NCBI RefSeq assembly: GCF_020400825.1
Contig: NZ_JAINVH010000006.1
Coordinates: 186,001 to 250,000 of the forward strand
DNA length: 64,000 bases
Direction: 5' to 3'
Origin: Streptomyces sp. HPF1205
GTDB lineage: Bacteria; Actinomycetota; Actinomycetes; Streptomycetales; Streptomycetaceae
How positions within the stretch are numbered: the stretch's first letter is position 1; every line of letters begins with the position of its first letter. A program made the translations under genes and the position numbers. Below, piece after piece: positions 52,055 through 61,450 of this stretch. A model generated the notes under the pieces. The model was not told where the DNA came from. It was given only the letters and a program-made list of their open reading frames with translations, and did no database searches.

Positions 52055-53104
52055 TCACCGTGCGCCGGAGGACGTGCGGGGAAGTCCCGAATGGTCCGGA
52101 GCCGGACCACCGGGTGTCTGGCCCTCGTGGTCGACGACGCTGGTCCCGAGGATCGCGAAGGACCAGAATCGGCCTTTTTGTTTCAACCACTCCGTGCGCC
52201 AGCCGCGGTAGGCGAACGTGGTCGCGTCCAGGAAGAGATACCTGCGGGCCGGCGGGGAGGCGAGGTTGTATTCGATGGCCAGCACCGGCCGGCCGGCCGC
52301 GTCTCGCATGGGATGGCCGACCAGATGGACGTCCGGGATCAGCGCGAGGGCGTGAAAGAGCGCGGCCTCGATCCGGTGGGGAATTCCCGGCACGTTCTGC
52401 AGGACGCCGAGGATCCTGCTGAGCCGCACCGTGGAGATGTCCTCGTGCACGGGCCCCGAGGCCGAGAACCTTTTGAAGGCCGGGTCGGCGACGATACGGT
52501 CGAGGAGTTCGTGAGGGTCGGTGGGGAGTTCGTTCAGGGCCTTGAGCGTCTCCCGTGCCTGGGCGGCCTCGCTCGCGGAACCGCTGTAGCTGTTCCAGGC
52601 AGGCGTGTGGACGCAGCCGCTCGGCATGCACAGGATCCGGTCCATGTAGAACCATTGGTGCGGCCCGAGCTTCTTGTCCGGTTGCTTCGCCGAGTTCCGG
52701 GCCGCGGCGTCGAGGACCTGCGCAACCGTCATCGCCGCGATCCTGTGCGGCCCGGTACCGGTACCGGTGCCGCCGGTGCCGGACGTCCCGGGCAGAGCCA
52801 GTACCGTGCCGGCCACGACGGCGGCCGCGGTCGCCGCGACCAGCGCGGTGCGGCTCATACGCGGCCGTACGGATCCTGGTGCCTTCGGCCGGAACGCCGA
52901 GGCCACGGCGCCGCTGAAGGTCCTTCCCGGCCTCGCTCCGTCGGGACGCCACGTCGCCGCGCCGGTTCGCCGTGCCTCGTCGGTCAGGAAGTCCCTGATG
53001 ACCTGGTGCCGGTCGGCGGACAGGTTCCGCCCGGGAGGGGGCGGCAGAAGCCGGTCCATTTCCTCACGCATGGCCGCATCCGGTCCGGACAAGGGAATCT
53101 TCAT
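52055..53104 (-). CDS. CU044_5270-family membrane-anchored protein
   Basis: This 349-residue protein has a cytoplasmic N-terminus (about 1-84), one membrane segment (ALVAATAAAVVAGTVLALPG, about 86-105) and an external domain. The external domain contains HQWFYMDRILCMPSGC and the HxxxG / VLAIEYNLASPPARRYLFLD strands of the CU044_5270 family. These genes regularly follow ECF sigma factors and may act as their membrane-bound anti-sigma or sensor. The ATG overlaps the sigma-factor stop (ATGA). The sequence is less GC-extreme than its neighbours. Confidence 0.85.
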   Translation of the reverse strand: MKIPLSGPDAAMREEMDRLLPPPPGRNLSADRHQVIRDFLTDEARRTGAATWRPDGARPGRTFSGAVASAFRPKAPGSVRPRMSRTALVAATAAAVVAGTVLALPGTSGTGGTGTGTGPHRIAAMTVAQVLDAAARNSAKQPDKKLGPHQWFYMDRILCMPSGCVHTPAWNSYSGSASEAAQARETLKALNELPTDPHELLDRIVADPAFKRFSASGPVHEDISTVRLSRILGVLQNVPGIPHRIEAALFHALALIPDVHLVGHPMRDAAGRPVLAIEYNLASPPARRYLFLDATTFAYRGWRTEWLKQKGRFWSFAILGTSVVDHEGQTPGGPAPDHSGLPRTSSGAR

Positions 53105-53727
53105 GGGCGCTTCTCCCGGGGTCGTGACGCCGCATGATCACTGCCGCGTTCTGTCTGTCCACGATCGAGCGGGTTCCCGATGTCCCCACCGGGTGTTCCG
53201 CTGAGTTTGCGAAGTTTCTTGCGGGCGCGCGACAGCCGGGAACGCACCGTGGTGGCCGGAATCCCGAGGGCCTGTCCGGCGGCGGCGTAGTCCAGACCGG
53301 ACCAGATGCACAGAGCCACGACGTCCCGCTCCGATTTCCGGAGCACCGCCAGTGACCTGTGGACCGCGTGCAACTGCCCGGCGTCGTCGAGCCGGCCCGC
53401 CAGCTCCTCCGCGAAATCCTCCACCGCTTCCGCGGGGGGAATTCTGGCCAGGGCCGCCTCGTGCCGCCGGGTCGCCCGTAAGGTGTTGCGTGCGGCATTC
53501 GTCGCGATACCCAGAAGCCAGGGCCGCAGCGATCCACCGTCCTCGTCCAGCTTTTGACGCAGGCGCCACGCTTCGAGGAAGGTCAGCGCCATTATGTCCT
53601 CGGCTGCCGACCAGTTGCCCGTCAGACGGAAGGCGTGGCCGTACACCGCCTTCGCGTGCTGGTCATAGAGTGACCCGAAAGCTTCCGGATCCCCGGCCCG
53701 CAATCGGGCCCGCGTACTCATCTCCAC
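53101..53727 (-). CDS. ECF RNA polymerase sigma factor
   Basis: This 208-residue ECF sigma factor has region 2 (FGSLYDQHAKAVYGHAFRLTGNWSAAEDIMALTFLEAWR) and region 4 (LDYAAAGQALGIPATTVRSRLSRARKKLRKL). It has no C-terminal extension of note. It is coupled to the CU044_5270 gene. The start is GTG 53727 or ATG 53721; neither has a well-spaced ribosome binding site. The target promoters are unknown. Confidence 0.87.
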   Translation of the reverse strand: MEMSTRARLRAGDPEAFGSLYDQHAKAVYGHAFRLTGNWSAAEDIMALTFLEAWRLRQKLDEDGGSLRPWLLGIATNAARNTLRATRRHEAALARIPPAEAVEDFAEELAGRLDDAGQLHAVHRSLAVLRKSERDVVALCIWSGLDYAAAGQALGIPATTVRSRLSRARKKLRKLSGTPGGDIGNPLDRGQTERGSDHAASRPREKRP

Positions 53728-53841
53728 ACTCTTGGACTGTCCGGACGTGCCCTCCGGTCCCGCGGAAGTGATTCACGCCACAGGAACTCGGTCCGGAACG
53801 TGCGGCCCCGGGGAGCGTGGTACAGCCGTGGTCGCAACGCA

Positions 53842-53898
53842 TGAGGGCCTTCCGGCCGGTGTGGACGTCGCGTCCGCACCGGACCCGGAAGGCCCTCA
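53842..53898. terminator. 57-nt extended hairpin between amidase and ECF genes
   Basis: TGAGGGCCTTCCGG (53842-53855) pairs with CCGGAAGGCCCTCA (53885-53898). Inside it, CCGGTG and GGACG pair with CGTCC and CACCGG around a TCG loop. The stem is about 25 bp long with one mismatch and a small bulge. It is likely the terminator of the amidase gene on the minus strand, though it lacks a T-tract. Confidence 0.75.
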
Positions 53899-53934
53899 CC
53901 GCTGTCCGCGACCACCGTGGACGGACCGGTCGGT

Positions 53935-55977
53935 CTACGGCACGAGGTCCACGTCGGCGGCGTTCACGAACGCCATGCGGTGGTTGTAGACGATCTCGTA
54001 CACCTTGGTCTGCCCGACGAAGTCGTGCTGGTCGTAGGGCGCCGAGCCGTCGTAGTTGATCGCGAAGTACGAGTCGGTGTTCACCGCGGGGCCGGCGGCC
54101 ACGTACGACTGGCCGGCCGGGATCGTGTACTTGGCGCGGGCGACCTGCGGGCGCGGGGCCTTGCCGCCCTCGAAGGCCACGAAGTCCGGCGGGTACACGG
54201 ACGCCTCCGGGTAGGCCGTGGTGTACACCGGGACGGAGGCCAGGCCCGGCTTGGGCACGATCCGCTCGGCCTTCTGCGGCACGGTCGCGGGACGGGCGGC
54301 CGAGTCCTGGAACCAGGCCTCCTGGCCGCCGAACCAGATGGCCGTCCAGCCCGGCCGCCGGTCGGCGACCACGTACTGCTCACCGGTCGGCGCCTTGTCG
54401 CCCCAGTCGTTCATCGCGTTCGTGCCCGGCGAGCCGTCCTTGTGCAGGTACGGGTCGGACAGCAGCGGCGCGGTGGTGCTGGGCGCGGTGTAAAGGGGCA
54501 CGAAGCTGCTCGGCGCGTCGGCGGAGGTCACCGGGCAGTCGAAGCTGCGGTACGGGCCGGGGAACCGCTTGTAGCCCTGCACGTCGTCGCAGTACGTGGT
54601 GGTCCGCCTGTTGCGGGCGAAGCCCGGCTTGATCGCCACCACGTCGCTGCCGGCCGGGGCGGTGGCCCGGATGGGGGCGCCGAGCAGGTCGAAGAAGTGC
54701 TCCCAGTCCCAGCCGGGGCCGGGGTCCCAGTGCTGGGTGGCGACGCCGCCCTCGCTGGTGCCCGGCACGTTGTCGTGGCCGAGGATGTGGGCGCGGTCCA
54801 GCGGGACGTCGTACCTCGCGGCCAGGTACCGCACCAGTCGCGCGGTCGAGCGGTAGAGGTTCTCGCTGAACCAGGTGGCGCCGTGGGTGGCCCACGCCTC
54901 CTGCTCGATGGCGACGGAGTGCTGGTAGAAGGAGCGGTTGCCGCTGTCCCAGGCGATGTCCTTGGTCGGGATCATCTGCGTGACGTGGCCGTCGGAGGAG
55001 CGCACGACGTAGTGGGCGCCCGCGAAGTAGGTCGGGTCGCGGAACAGGTCGAGCGTGCCGTCGTAGGTCTCGTCGGTGGTGTGCAGCGTGATGTAGCGGA
55101 CCTGCAGGTCGTGCGGGCGGTCGGCGAGGTCGTGGCTGCCGTAGTCCGTCTGGTCGCCGGGGTCCAGCAGGGTGTACGCGCCCGGTATGACGTCGCAGTC
55201 CAGGCCGGCCGGGCACTCCGGCTTCTCGTCGCTCACGGGCGGGGTGACGTCCTTCAGGCCCAGCTCGCGGACGTCGCCGCGGTCGGGGTGGAGGCGCGGG
55301 TCGGGCGCGAGCGTGACGAGCTGGCCGTCCTGGGTGGTACGGGTCGCGCCGGCGCGCATGGCGTCCCACACGCCGTCGGCGAAGGCCTGGGCGACCTTGG
55401 CCTCGGTGGGCTGCGAGTAGCGGGCGGCGGCCGCGTACCAGCCGTCGACCGTACGCGGCAGCGCTCCGTGGCCGTAGCTCCTGGCGTAGTGGGCCAGCAG
55501 GGCGGCGCCGCCGCGGATGTTCTGCGCCTCGTCGCCCCGCACGGTCGCGGTGTCCGTGCCCAGCAGCGCGGCCGCGGCGGCCGCGGTGTGCTCGGCGGGC
55601 GCCGCGAGCAGGTCGGGGTAGCGGGGGGAGAGCGTGGCGGACAGGCCGTCGGCGTCCAGGTCGGCGGCGGTCAGGTCGGTCAGGTTCATCGGGCCGTAGC
55701 CGGCCTCCGCGTTCTCCTGCCCGGCGTGCGCCTCCCAGCGGGTCTCGTAGTACGACACCGCCTCCAGCACGCTCTGCGGCACCTTGAACTCCTGTGCCGC
55801 CGCCGCGAACTCGGCCTGCCGGGTGCTCCCCGGGTCCACCGCCTGCGCCGGGCCGCCGCCGGCCGCGCCGGCCGCCGTACCGGCCAGCAGGGCCGCGGCG
55901 GCTCCCAGGACCAGGCCCCGCCGTCTCCTTCCCGTCGGCCGTCTTCCGTCCCGATCCGTGTCGTGGCTGCCGTGCAT
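53935..55977 (-). CDS. Secreted N-acetylmuramoyl-L-alanine amidase with SH3-like tail
   Basis: This 680-residue protein has a twin-Arg/Arg-rich signal (GRRRRGLVLGAAAALLAGTAAG, starting near residue 14). A lysozyme-like helical segment (about 50-200) follows. The amidase_2 domain has RYITLHTTDE and AHILGHDNVPGT as zinc histidines and HWDPGPGWDW. The C-terminal part contains SH3-like wall-binding strands (QYVVADRRPGWTAIWFGGQEAWF). It probably cleaves peptidoglycan cross-links outside the cell. ATG 55977 has GAGGAG upstream; longer in-frame starts are less likely. Confidence 0.9.
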   Translation of the reverse strand: MHGSHDTDRDGRRPTGRRRRGLVLGAAAALLAGTAAGAAGGGPAQAVDPGSTRQAEFAAAAQEFKVPQSVLEAVSYYETRWEAHAGQENAEAGYGPMNLTDLTAADLDADGLSATLSPRYPDLLAAPAEHTAAAAAALLGTDTATVRGDEAQNIRGGAALLAHYARSYGHGALPRTVDGWYAAAARYSQPTEAKVAQAFADGVWDAMRAGATRTTQDGQLVTLAPDPRLHPDRGDVRELGLKDVTPPVSDEKPECPAGLDCDVIPGAYTLLDPGDQTDYGSHDLADRPHDLQVRYITLHTTDETYDGTLDLFRDPTYFAGAHYVVRSSDGHVTQMIPTKDIAWDSGNRSFYQHSVAIEQEAWATHGATWFSENLYRSTARLVRYLAARYDVPLDRAHILGHDNVPGTSEGGVATQHWDPGPGWDWEHFFDLLGAPIRATAPAGSDVVAIKPGFARNRRTTTYCDDVQGYKRFPGPYRSFDCPVTSADAPSSFVPLYTAPSTTAPLLSDPYLHKDGSPGTNAMNDWGDKAPTGEQYVVADRRPGWTAIWFGGQEAWFQDSAARPATVPQKAERIVPKPGLASVPVYTTAYPEASVYPPDFVAFEGGKAPRPQVARAKYTIPAGQSYVAAGPAVNTDSYFAINYDGSAPYDQHDFVGQTKVYEIVYNHRMAFVNAADVDLVP

Positions 55978-56170
55978 CCGGGCTCCTCGCGTGAACGGCC
56001 CCGCGCCGCCGCCCCACGCGCGCGTCCGCGCGTACGGCCGCGGTGCGTTCGGGCATGCGGACATGGCTCCCGGCAGCCTGTCGACAGTGCCTGGCAGTGA
56101 GCAACCGGTCAGGCTCAATTGGTGGAACTTTTTGCCAACCGTACGGGGGGCCCATGCGGCTGACCGCCCG

Positions 56171-56605
56171 TCACCTCCCGGCGCCGCCGGTCAGGAAGAG
56201 GGGGCCCTCGGGGGTGACCCGGCCGGGGGCGGTGTGCCAGTAGTCGTGGGTCTCGGCGGCCAGGCCCGAGGGGGTGAAGCGGACGAAGACGCAGCCGGCC
56301 AGCGTCGTGGGGCAGGGGTCGCCGGTGGCGTCGGGTTCGAGCGAGTGGACCAGGTACTCGGCGGCGGCCGTCCCGTCCCCGGCGACCAGCGGCGGCCCGA
56401 AGCGGACCGACTGCGGCTGCTCGGTCGCGAAGGTGGACCGCAGGTAGGCCGCGAGGGCGCGGCGGCCGACGTGCGGGGGACGGAAGGGCATCGAGCGGTG
56501 GACGCAGTCCTCGGCGTAGAGGGCGAGGATCGCGTCCACGTCGTGGGCGGCCCAGGCGGCCTCCCACGTGGTGACGAAGCGTTCGGCGGCCGCTGCGGTG
56601 TTCAT
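56171..56605 (-). CDS. SnoaL/NTF2-like domain protein
   Basis: This 144-residue protein of the NTF2-like fold has a WEAAWAAHDVDAILALYAEDCVHRSMPFRPP N-terminal part and a YWHTAPG end. The fold serves as isomerase, hydratase or binding protein; no catalytic residues define a role. CAGACT (56613-56618) lies exactly seven bases before the ATG, indicating a leaderless mRNA. It is probably a single-gene unit. Confidence 0.82.
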   Translation of the reverse strand: MNTAAAAERFVTTWEAAWAAHDVDAILALYAEDCVHRSMPFRPPHVGRRALAAYLRSTFATEQPQSVRFGPPLVAGDGTAAAEYLVHSLEPDATGDPCPTTLAGCVFVRFTPSGLAAETHDYWHTAPGRVTPEGPLFLTGGAGR

Positions 56606-56739
56606 GCAGCGGAGTCTGCCGGAAAAAGCCCCCGCCCGCCGGTACGGGGGACCAGGCGGGCGGGGACGCTTCGGGACCCGGGCGGGACCCGGTCACTGAC
56701 AAAGAGCGCGTGCGGCGGCCGTGTGTGACATCCCGCGGA

Positions 56740-56755
56740 TGTGATCTGGGTCACC
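56740..56755. promoter_or_regulatory. Crp-like site between malic enzyme and SnoaL genes
   Basis: TGTGA-TCTGGG-TCACC matches the Crp consensus at nine of ten positions. It lies 135 bases upstream of the SnoaL-like gene and 67 bases beyond the malic-enzyme stop. Confidence 0.45.
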
Positions 56756-56821
56756 CGAACCGCCCGGCGGCGGCGGCCGCCTCACGGGCGCCCGCCGCAG
56801 CCGTACGCGTACCGGACCGGC

Positions 56822-58207
56822 TCAGCGGCGCGCCACGCCCTCGGCCCGGGCCGCCGCCGCGACCGCCGCGGTGACCGCCGGGGCGACGCGCGGGTCGAAC
56901 GGTGAGGGGATCACCTTGTCCGCGGACAGCTCGCCGGCCACCACCGCGGCCAGCGCGCCGGCCGCCGCCAGCTTCATGCCCTCGGTGATCGCCGAGGCCC
57001 TGACCTGCAGCGCGCCGGCGAAGATGCCGGGGAAGGCGAGCACGTTGTTGATCTGGTTGGGGAAGTCCGAGCGCCCGGTGGCGACGACGGCCGCGTACTT
57101 GCGCGCGACGTCGGGGTGCACCTCGGGCGTCGGGTTGGCCATCGCGAACACGAACGATCCCGGCGCCATTGCCGCGACCGCCTGCTCCGGCACGGTCCCG
57201 CCGGAGACCCCGATGAACACGTCGGCCCCGGCCAGCGCGGACTCCAGCGAGCCGGCCAGCCCGGCGGTGTTCGTGTACGCGGCCAGATCCCGCTTGACCG
57301 GGTTGAGGTCCTCCCGGCTCCCGTGCACCACGCCCTTGCGGTCGGTGACGGCGACGTCGCCGATGCCCGCCTCCACGAGGATCCTGGCGATGGCGACCCC
57401 CGCCGCGCCCGCGCCCGAGATGACCGCCCGCAGATCGCCCAGCGACCGCCCGGTCAGCGCGCAGGCGTTGCGCAGCGCCGCGAGCGTCACCACCGCGGTG
57501 CCGTGCTGGTCGTCGTGGAAGACCGGGATGTCCAGCCGCTCCTTGAGCCGCTTCTCGATCTCGAAGCAGCGCGGCGCCGAGATGTCCTCCAGGTTCACCC
57601 CGCCGAAGGACGGCGCGAGCCGCACCACGGTCTCCACGATCTCGTCGACGTCCGTGCAGTCCAGCGCGACCGGCACGGCGTCCACGCCGCCGAACTGCTT
57701 GAACAGGATCGCCTTGCCCTCCATGACGGGCAGTGAGGCGCGCGGGCCGATGTCGCCCAGGCCCAGCACCGCCGTGCCGTCGGTGACCACGGCCACCAGG
57801 TTGGAGGTCCAGGTGTAGTCGTGCACCAGCTCCGGCTGCTCCGCGATCGCCGTGCACACCTCGGCGACCCCGGGGGTGTACGCCAGCGACAGGTCGTCCG
57901 CGTCGCGCACCGGAACGGTGGCGGCAACTTCCATCTTGCCGCCGCGGTGCAGGGCGAACACCGGATCGACCGGGAAGCCGTCGAGCGCCGGACCCCGCAC
58001 CGCGTCACCGCCCGCACCCGCGGCCGGATTCCCGGTCGGATTCGTGGCCGGATGCGCGGTCCCGCCGGTAAGGGCGGTGGTGCCGGTATTGCCGGTATTA
58101 CCGGTATGGTCGCCCTCCTGCTGACCCGCGGTGTCGGCCTCGGTCCCGGTCCCGGACCGGGTACCCGTTTCGAGGGTTGTCGAGGGATTGATGATTTCCG
58201 CTGCCAC
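56822..58207 (-). CDS. NAD(P)-dependent malic enzyme
   Basis: This 461-residue enzyme decarboxylates malate to pyruvate. The catalytic part (from about residue 75) is of the short bacterial type, with [13 protein letters not shown] (Tyr), [16 protein letters not shown] (Lys), [24 protein letters not shown] and [19 protein letters not shown]. The first 70 residues are a low-complexity Gly/Thr/Asn/Pro extension with GNTGNTG repeats. GTG 58207 has AAAGGGG five bases upstream. Whether it uses NAD or NADP is not decided by the sequence. Confidence 0.92.
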   Translation of the reverse strand: MAAEIINPSTTLETGTRSGTGTEADTAGQQEGDHTGNTGNTGTTALTGGTAHPATNPTGNPAAGAGGDAVRGPALDGFPVDPVFALHRGGKMEVAATVPVRDADDLSLAYTPGVAEVCTAIAEQPELVHDYTWTSNLVAVVTDGTAVLGLGDIGPRASLPVMEGKAILFKQFGGVDAVPVALDCTDVDEIVETVVRLAPSFGGVNLEDISAPRCFEIEKRLKERLDIPVFHDDQHGTAVVTLAALRNACALTGRSLGDLRAVISGAGAAGVAIARILVEAGIGDVAVTDRKGVVHGSREDLNPVKRDLAAYTNTAGLAGSLESALAGADVFIGVSGGTVPEQAVAAMAPGSFVFAMANPTPEVHPDVARKYAAVVATGRSDFPNQINNVLAFPGIFAGALQVRASAITEGMKLAAAGALAAVVAGELSADKVIPSPFDPRVAPAVTAAVAAAARAEGVARR

Positions 58208-58614
58208 AATGACCCCTTTGTCGTAAATGGTGAGGGAAATACTCCTCCCGCGGAGGGGAGAAGTGTGGGCTCGGCGCCGGTGCCGTCGGATGAGAGTGAG
58301 CATGGTGGCGGCAGACGCCGGGCGCGCCGCACAGCACGCCGAGGGCCCCGGATGAGGGGTGAGGACTCGTTCCGCCGGAAAGACGTTTCCGCGGACGAGT
58401 GGGATAACGGGGCACGGACCCGCCGCGACCCGGCCGTGGTACGCCGGTCCGGTGGGTGCCCGGGGATCGCCCGTTATCCGATTTTGACACAACGGCGACC
58501 CTGCCTGGTGCTGTCCGGATGGCAAGATGCACAGATCACACAGGGTGGCGGCACTCGATGGCGTGTGCGTACGGCCCCCGCACGACGACCCTCACCTCCC
58601 AGGAGGAAGCAGCG
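58208..58614. promoter_or_regulatory. Divergent region between malic enzyme and amino-acid transporter
   Basis: This 407-base region has TTGACA at 58484-58489, pointing toward the transporter. The facing -10 (GGTGCT, 58507-58512) is poor. AGGAGGAAG directly precedes the transporter ATG. I see no riboswitch fold or supported ORF. Confidence 0.55.
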
Positions 58615-59589
58615 ATGACCGCTCGTACCACCAGGCGCCCGGCCGCCTTCACCCGTCTCACCGCGGTCGCCGCCATCGCGGTCGCCGGCACTCTGGTGCT
58701 CACCGGGTGCGGCGACCAGACCAAGAAGGACGACTCCTCCAGCAGTGGTTCCTCCTCCTCGCCGAGTACGGGTTCCGGCTCCGGCAACGGCGGCACCGCG
58801 CCGCTGTTCTCCAAGCTCCCGCAGAAGTACCAGGACTCGAAGGTGATCAAGGTCGGCACCGACGCCTCGTACGCTCCCATGGAGCAGACCGAGAACGGCA
58901 AGATCGTCGGTATCGACCCGGACATCGCCGACGCGCTGTCCAAGCAGCTCGGCGTGAAGTTCGAGTTCACCAACGGCCAGTTCGACGGCCTGATCACGTC
59001 GCTCTACACCGGCCGCGCGGACATCGCGATGTCCGCCATGAGCGACACCAAGGCACGCCAGCAGGGCCTGGACGACAAGGGCAAGAAGGTCGGCAAGGGC
59101 GTCGACTTCGTCGACTACTACATGTCGGGCTCCTCACTGCTGGTCAAGAAGGGCAACCCGAAGGGCGTCAAGACGTTGGCCGACCTGTGCGGCCAGACCG
59201 TGGCGGTGCAGCGCGGCACGATCTACGAGACCGCGTTCAAGCAGCAGAAGACCGCCTGCGGCAGCAAGGGCCTGACCATCGAGTCCTTCGACACCGACAC
59301 CGAGGCGCAGACCCGGGTCAAGGCCGGCGGCGCGGTCGCCGACCTGAACGACACCCCCGTGGCCGCCTACATCGCCCAGAAGTCGGGCGGCGCCTTCGAG
59401 GTGGCCGGCTCCCCGGCCGACGCGGGCCCGTTCGGCATCGCCGTGGACAAGAGCAACACCCAGCTGCGCGACGCCCTCCAGCAGGCCATGCAGGCGATCA
59501 TCGCGGACGGCACCTACTCCAAGGTGCTGCAGAAGTGGAACGCGACCGTCGGCGCCATCACCACGGCCAAGATCAACGGCGGCTCCTGA
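58615..59589 (+). CDS. Amino-acid ABC transporter binding lipoprotein
   Basis: This 324-residue family-3 solute-binding protein has a lipoprotein signal (LVLTGCG, Cys32) and a Ser/Gly-rich tether. The YAPMEQTENGKIVGIDPDIADAL and FDGLITSLYTGRADIAMSAMSDT segments are typical of polar amino-acid binding proteins. It is the first gene of a three-gene importer. Ligand identity (glutamate/glutamine or basic amino acids) is not clear. AGGAGGAAG precedes the ATG. Confidence 0.92.
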   Translation: MTARTTRRPAAFTRLTAVAAIAVAGTLVLTGCGDQTKKDDSSSSGSSSSPSTGSGSGNGGTAPLFSKLPQKYQDSKVIKVGTDASYAPMEQTENGKIVGIDPDIADALSKQLGVKFEFTNGQFDGLITSLYTGRADIAMSAMSDTKARQQGLDDKGKKVGKGVDFVDYYMSGSSLLVKKGNPKGVKTLADLCGQTVAVQRGTIYETAFKQQKTACGSKGLTIESFDTDTEAQTRVKAGGAVADLNDTPVAAYIAQKSGGAFEVAGSPADAGPFGIAVDKSNTQLRDALQQAMQAIIADGTYSKVLQKWNATVGAITTAKINGGS

Positions 59590-59590
59590 C

Positions 59591-60592
59591 GTGACGGAGA
59601 ACTTCGAGAAGGAGCCGGCCGGCACTCCCTCGGCCGGCTCCCCGGCCGCGGAAACCCCGGTGACCCCGGAGAACCCGGCGACCACGGACACCCCGGCGGC
59701 CCCCGCCCTCCCGTACGAGGCCATCCGCGCCATCCCGGTGCGGCACTACGGCCGCTGGGTCAGCGCGGTGGTCGTGGTGGCGCTGCTGGGCGCGCTGGGC
59801 TACGCCTTCTCGCAGGGCGACATCCTGTGGGGGACGGTCGGGGACAAGCTGTTCGACCGGACCATCGTCCAGGGCGCCTGGCACACCGTCCTCATCTCGG
59901 TGTGCGCCATGGCGATGGGCGTGGTGCTCGGTCTGCTGCTGGCCGTCATGCGCCTGTCCAAGAACCCGGTGACCAGCGCGGTGTCCTGGCTCTACATCTG
60001 GTTCTTCCGCGGCACGCCGGTGTACGTGCAGCTGCTGATGTGGTTCAACCTCTCGTTGATCTTCCCCGTGATCAACCTGATGCCGTTCTACAAGAACGAC
60101 ACCGTCGCGATCATGACCCCCTTCGTCGCCGCGCTCCTGGGCCTCGGCCTCAACGAGGGCGCGTACATGGCCGAGATCGTCCGGGCCGGCGTCCAGTCGG
60201 TCGACGTCGGCCAGACCGAGGCGGCCCACGCGCTGGGCATGACGGGCGCGCGCACCATGCGGCGGATCGTCATGCCGCAGGCCATGCGGCTGATCGTGCC
60301 GCCCACCGGCAACGAGTTCATCAACATGCTGAAGACCTCCTCGCTGGTGTCGGTCGTGCAGTACACCGAACTGCTGCGCGCCGCGTCGAACATCGGCAGC
60401 GAGTCGACCGCGGTCATGGAGATGTACTTCGTCGCCTGCATCTGGTACCTCGCGATCACCAGCGTGTTCAGCGTCGCGCAGTACTACGTGGAACGCCGCT
60501 TCGCCCGCGGCTCGCTGCGGTCGCTGCCGCCCACCCCCTGGCAGAAGGTCAAGGCGAACCTGACCACCCTGCGCCGACCGAAGGTGGCCTGA
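59591..60592 (+). CDS. Amino-acid ABC transporter permease
   Basis: This 333-residue HisM/GlnP-type permease has a Pro/Thr-rich cytoplasmic N-terminus (about 1-35) and five to six membrane segments. The EAA loop [30 protein letters not shown] is followed by [15 protein letters not shown]. The GTG lies one base after the binding-protein stop, so the genes are tightly coupled. Confidence 0.93.
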   Translation: MTENFEKEPAGTPSAGSPAAETPVTPENPATTDTPAAPALPYEAIRAIPVRHYGRWVSAVVVVALLGALGYAFSQGDILWGTVGDKLFDRTIVQGAWHTVLISVCAMAMGVVLGLLLAVMRLSKNPVTSAVSWLYIWFFRGTPVYVQLLMWFNLSLIFPVINLMPFYKNDTVAIMTPFVAALLGLGLNEGAYMAEIVRAGVQSVDVGQTEAAHALGMTGARTMRRIVMPQAMRLIVPPTGNEFINMLKTSSLVSVVQYTELLRAASNIGSESTAVMEMYFVACIWYLAITSVFSVAQYYVERRFARGSLRSLPPTPWQKVKANLTTLRRPKVA

Positions 60593-60594
60593 TC

Positions 60595-61371
60595 ATGAGC
60601 AGCAACAGCAGCCGGCCGATGGTGAAGTCGGAGGCCGTGCACAAGTCCTTCGGTGCCGCGCACATCCTCAAGGGCATCGACCTGGAGGTCGCCCCGCGCG
60701 AGGTGTTCTGCCTGATCGGGCCGTCCGGTTCGGGCAAGTCCACCTTCCTGCGGTGCATCAACCACCTGGAGCAGATCAACGCCGGCCGGCTGTGGGTCGA
60801 CGGCGAGCTGGTCGGCTACCGGCAGCGCGGCGACCGGCTGTACGAGCTGAAGGACCGCGAGGTCGCCGCCAAACGGCGGGACATCGGCATGGTCTTCCAG
60901 CGGTTCAACCTCTTCCCGCACATGACCGCCCTGGAGAACGTGATGGAGGGCCCGGTCCAGGTCAAACGGGAGGCCAAGGCGGTCGCCCGGGAGCGGGCGG
61001 CCAAGCTGCTGGACCGGGTGGGCCTGGCCGACAAGGCCGGGAACTACCCGTCGCAGCTGTCCGGCGGCCAGCAGCAGCGGGTGGCCATCGCCCGCGCCCT
61101 GGCCATGGAGCCCAAGCTGATGCTCTTCGACGAGCCGACCTCCGCGCTCGACCCGGAGCTGGTGGGCGACGTGCTGGACGTCATGCGCGGCCTGGCCGAG
61201 GACGGCATGACGATGATCGTGGTGACGCACGAGATGGGCTTCGCCCGCGAGGTGGGCGACGCGCTGGTCTTCATGGACGACGGCGTGGTGGTCGAGGCCG
61301 GTCATCCCAGGGACGTACTCGTCAATCCGCGGCACAACCGCACGAAGGCCTTCCTATCGAAGGTACTGTGA
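60595..61371 (+). CDS. Amino-acid ABC transporter ATPase
   Basis: This 258-residue ATPase has Walker [10 protein letters not shown], a Q-loop in [12 protein letters not shown], signature LSGGQQQR, Walker [15 protein letters not shown] and the H-loop THEMGF. It energises the permease encoded upstream and closes the operon. Its ATG lies two bases after the permease stop. Confidence 0.95.
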   Translation: MSSNSSRPMVKSEAVHKSFGAAHILKGIDLEVAPREVFCLIGPSGSGKSTFLRCINHLEQINAGRLWVDGELVGYRQRGDRLYELKDREVAAKRRDIGMVFQRFNLFPHMTALENVMEGPVQVKREAKAVARERAAKLLDRVGLADKAGNYPSQLSGGQQQRVAIARALAMEPKLMLFDEPTSALDPELVGDVLDVMRGLAEDGMTMIVVTHEMGFAREVGDALVFMDDGVVVEAGHPRDVLVNPRHNRTKAFLSKVL

Positions 61372-61450
61372 CAGCCTGTCACGCTTCAAGGGGAGCACGG
61401 GCCGTGCCACGGGGAATGGGGCCCGTGCCCCCCGCAGTTAAGGACCACAC

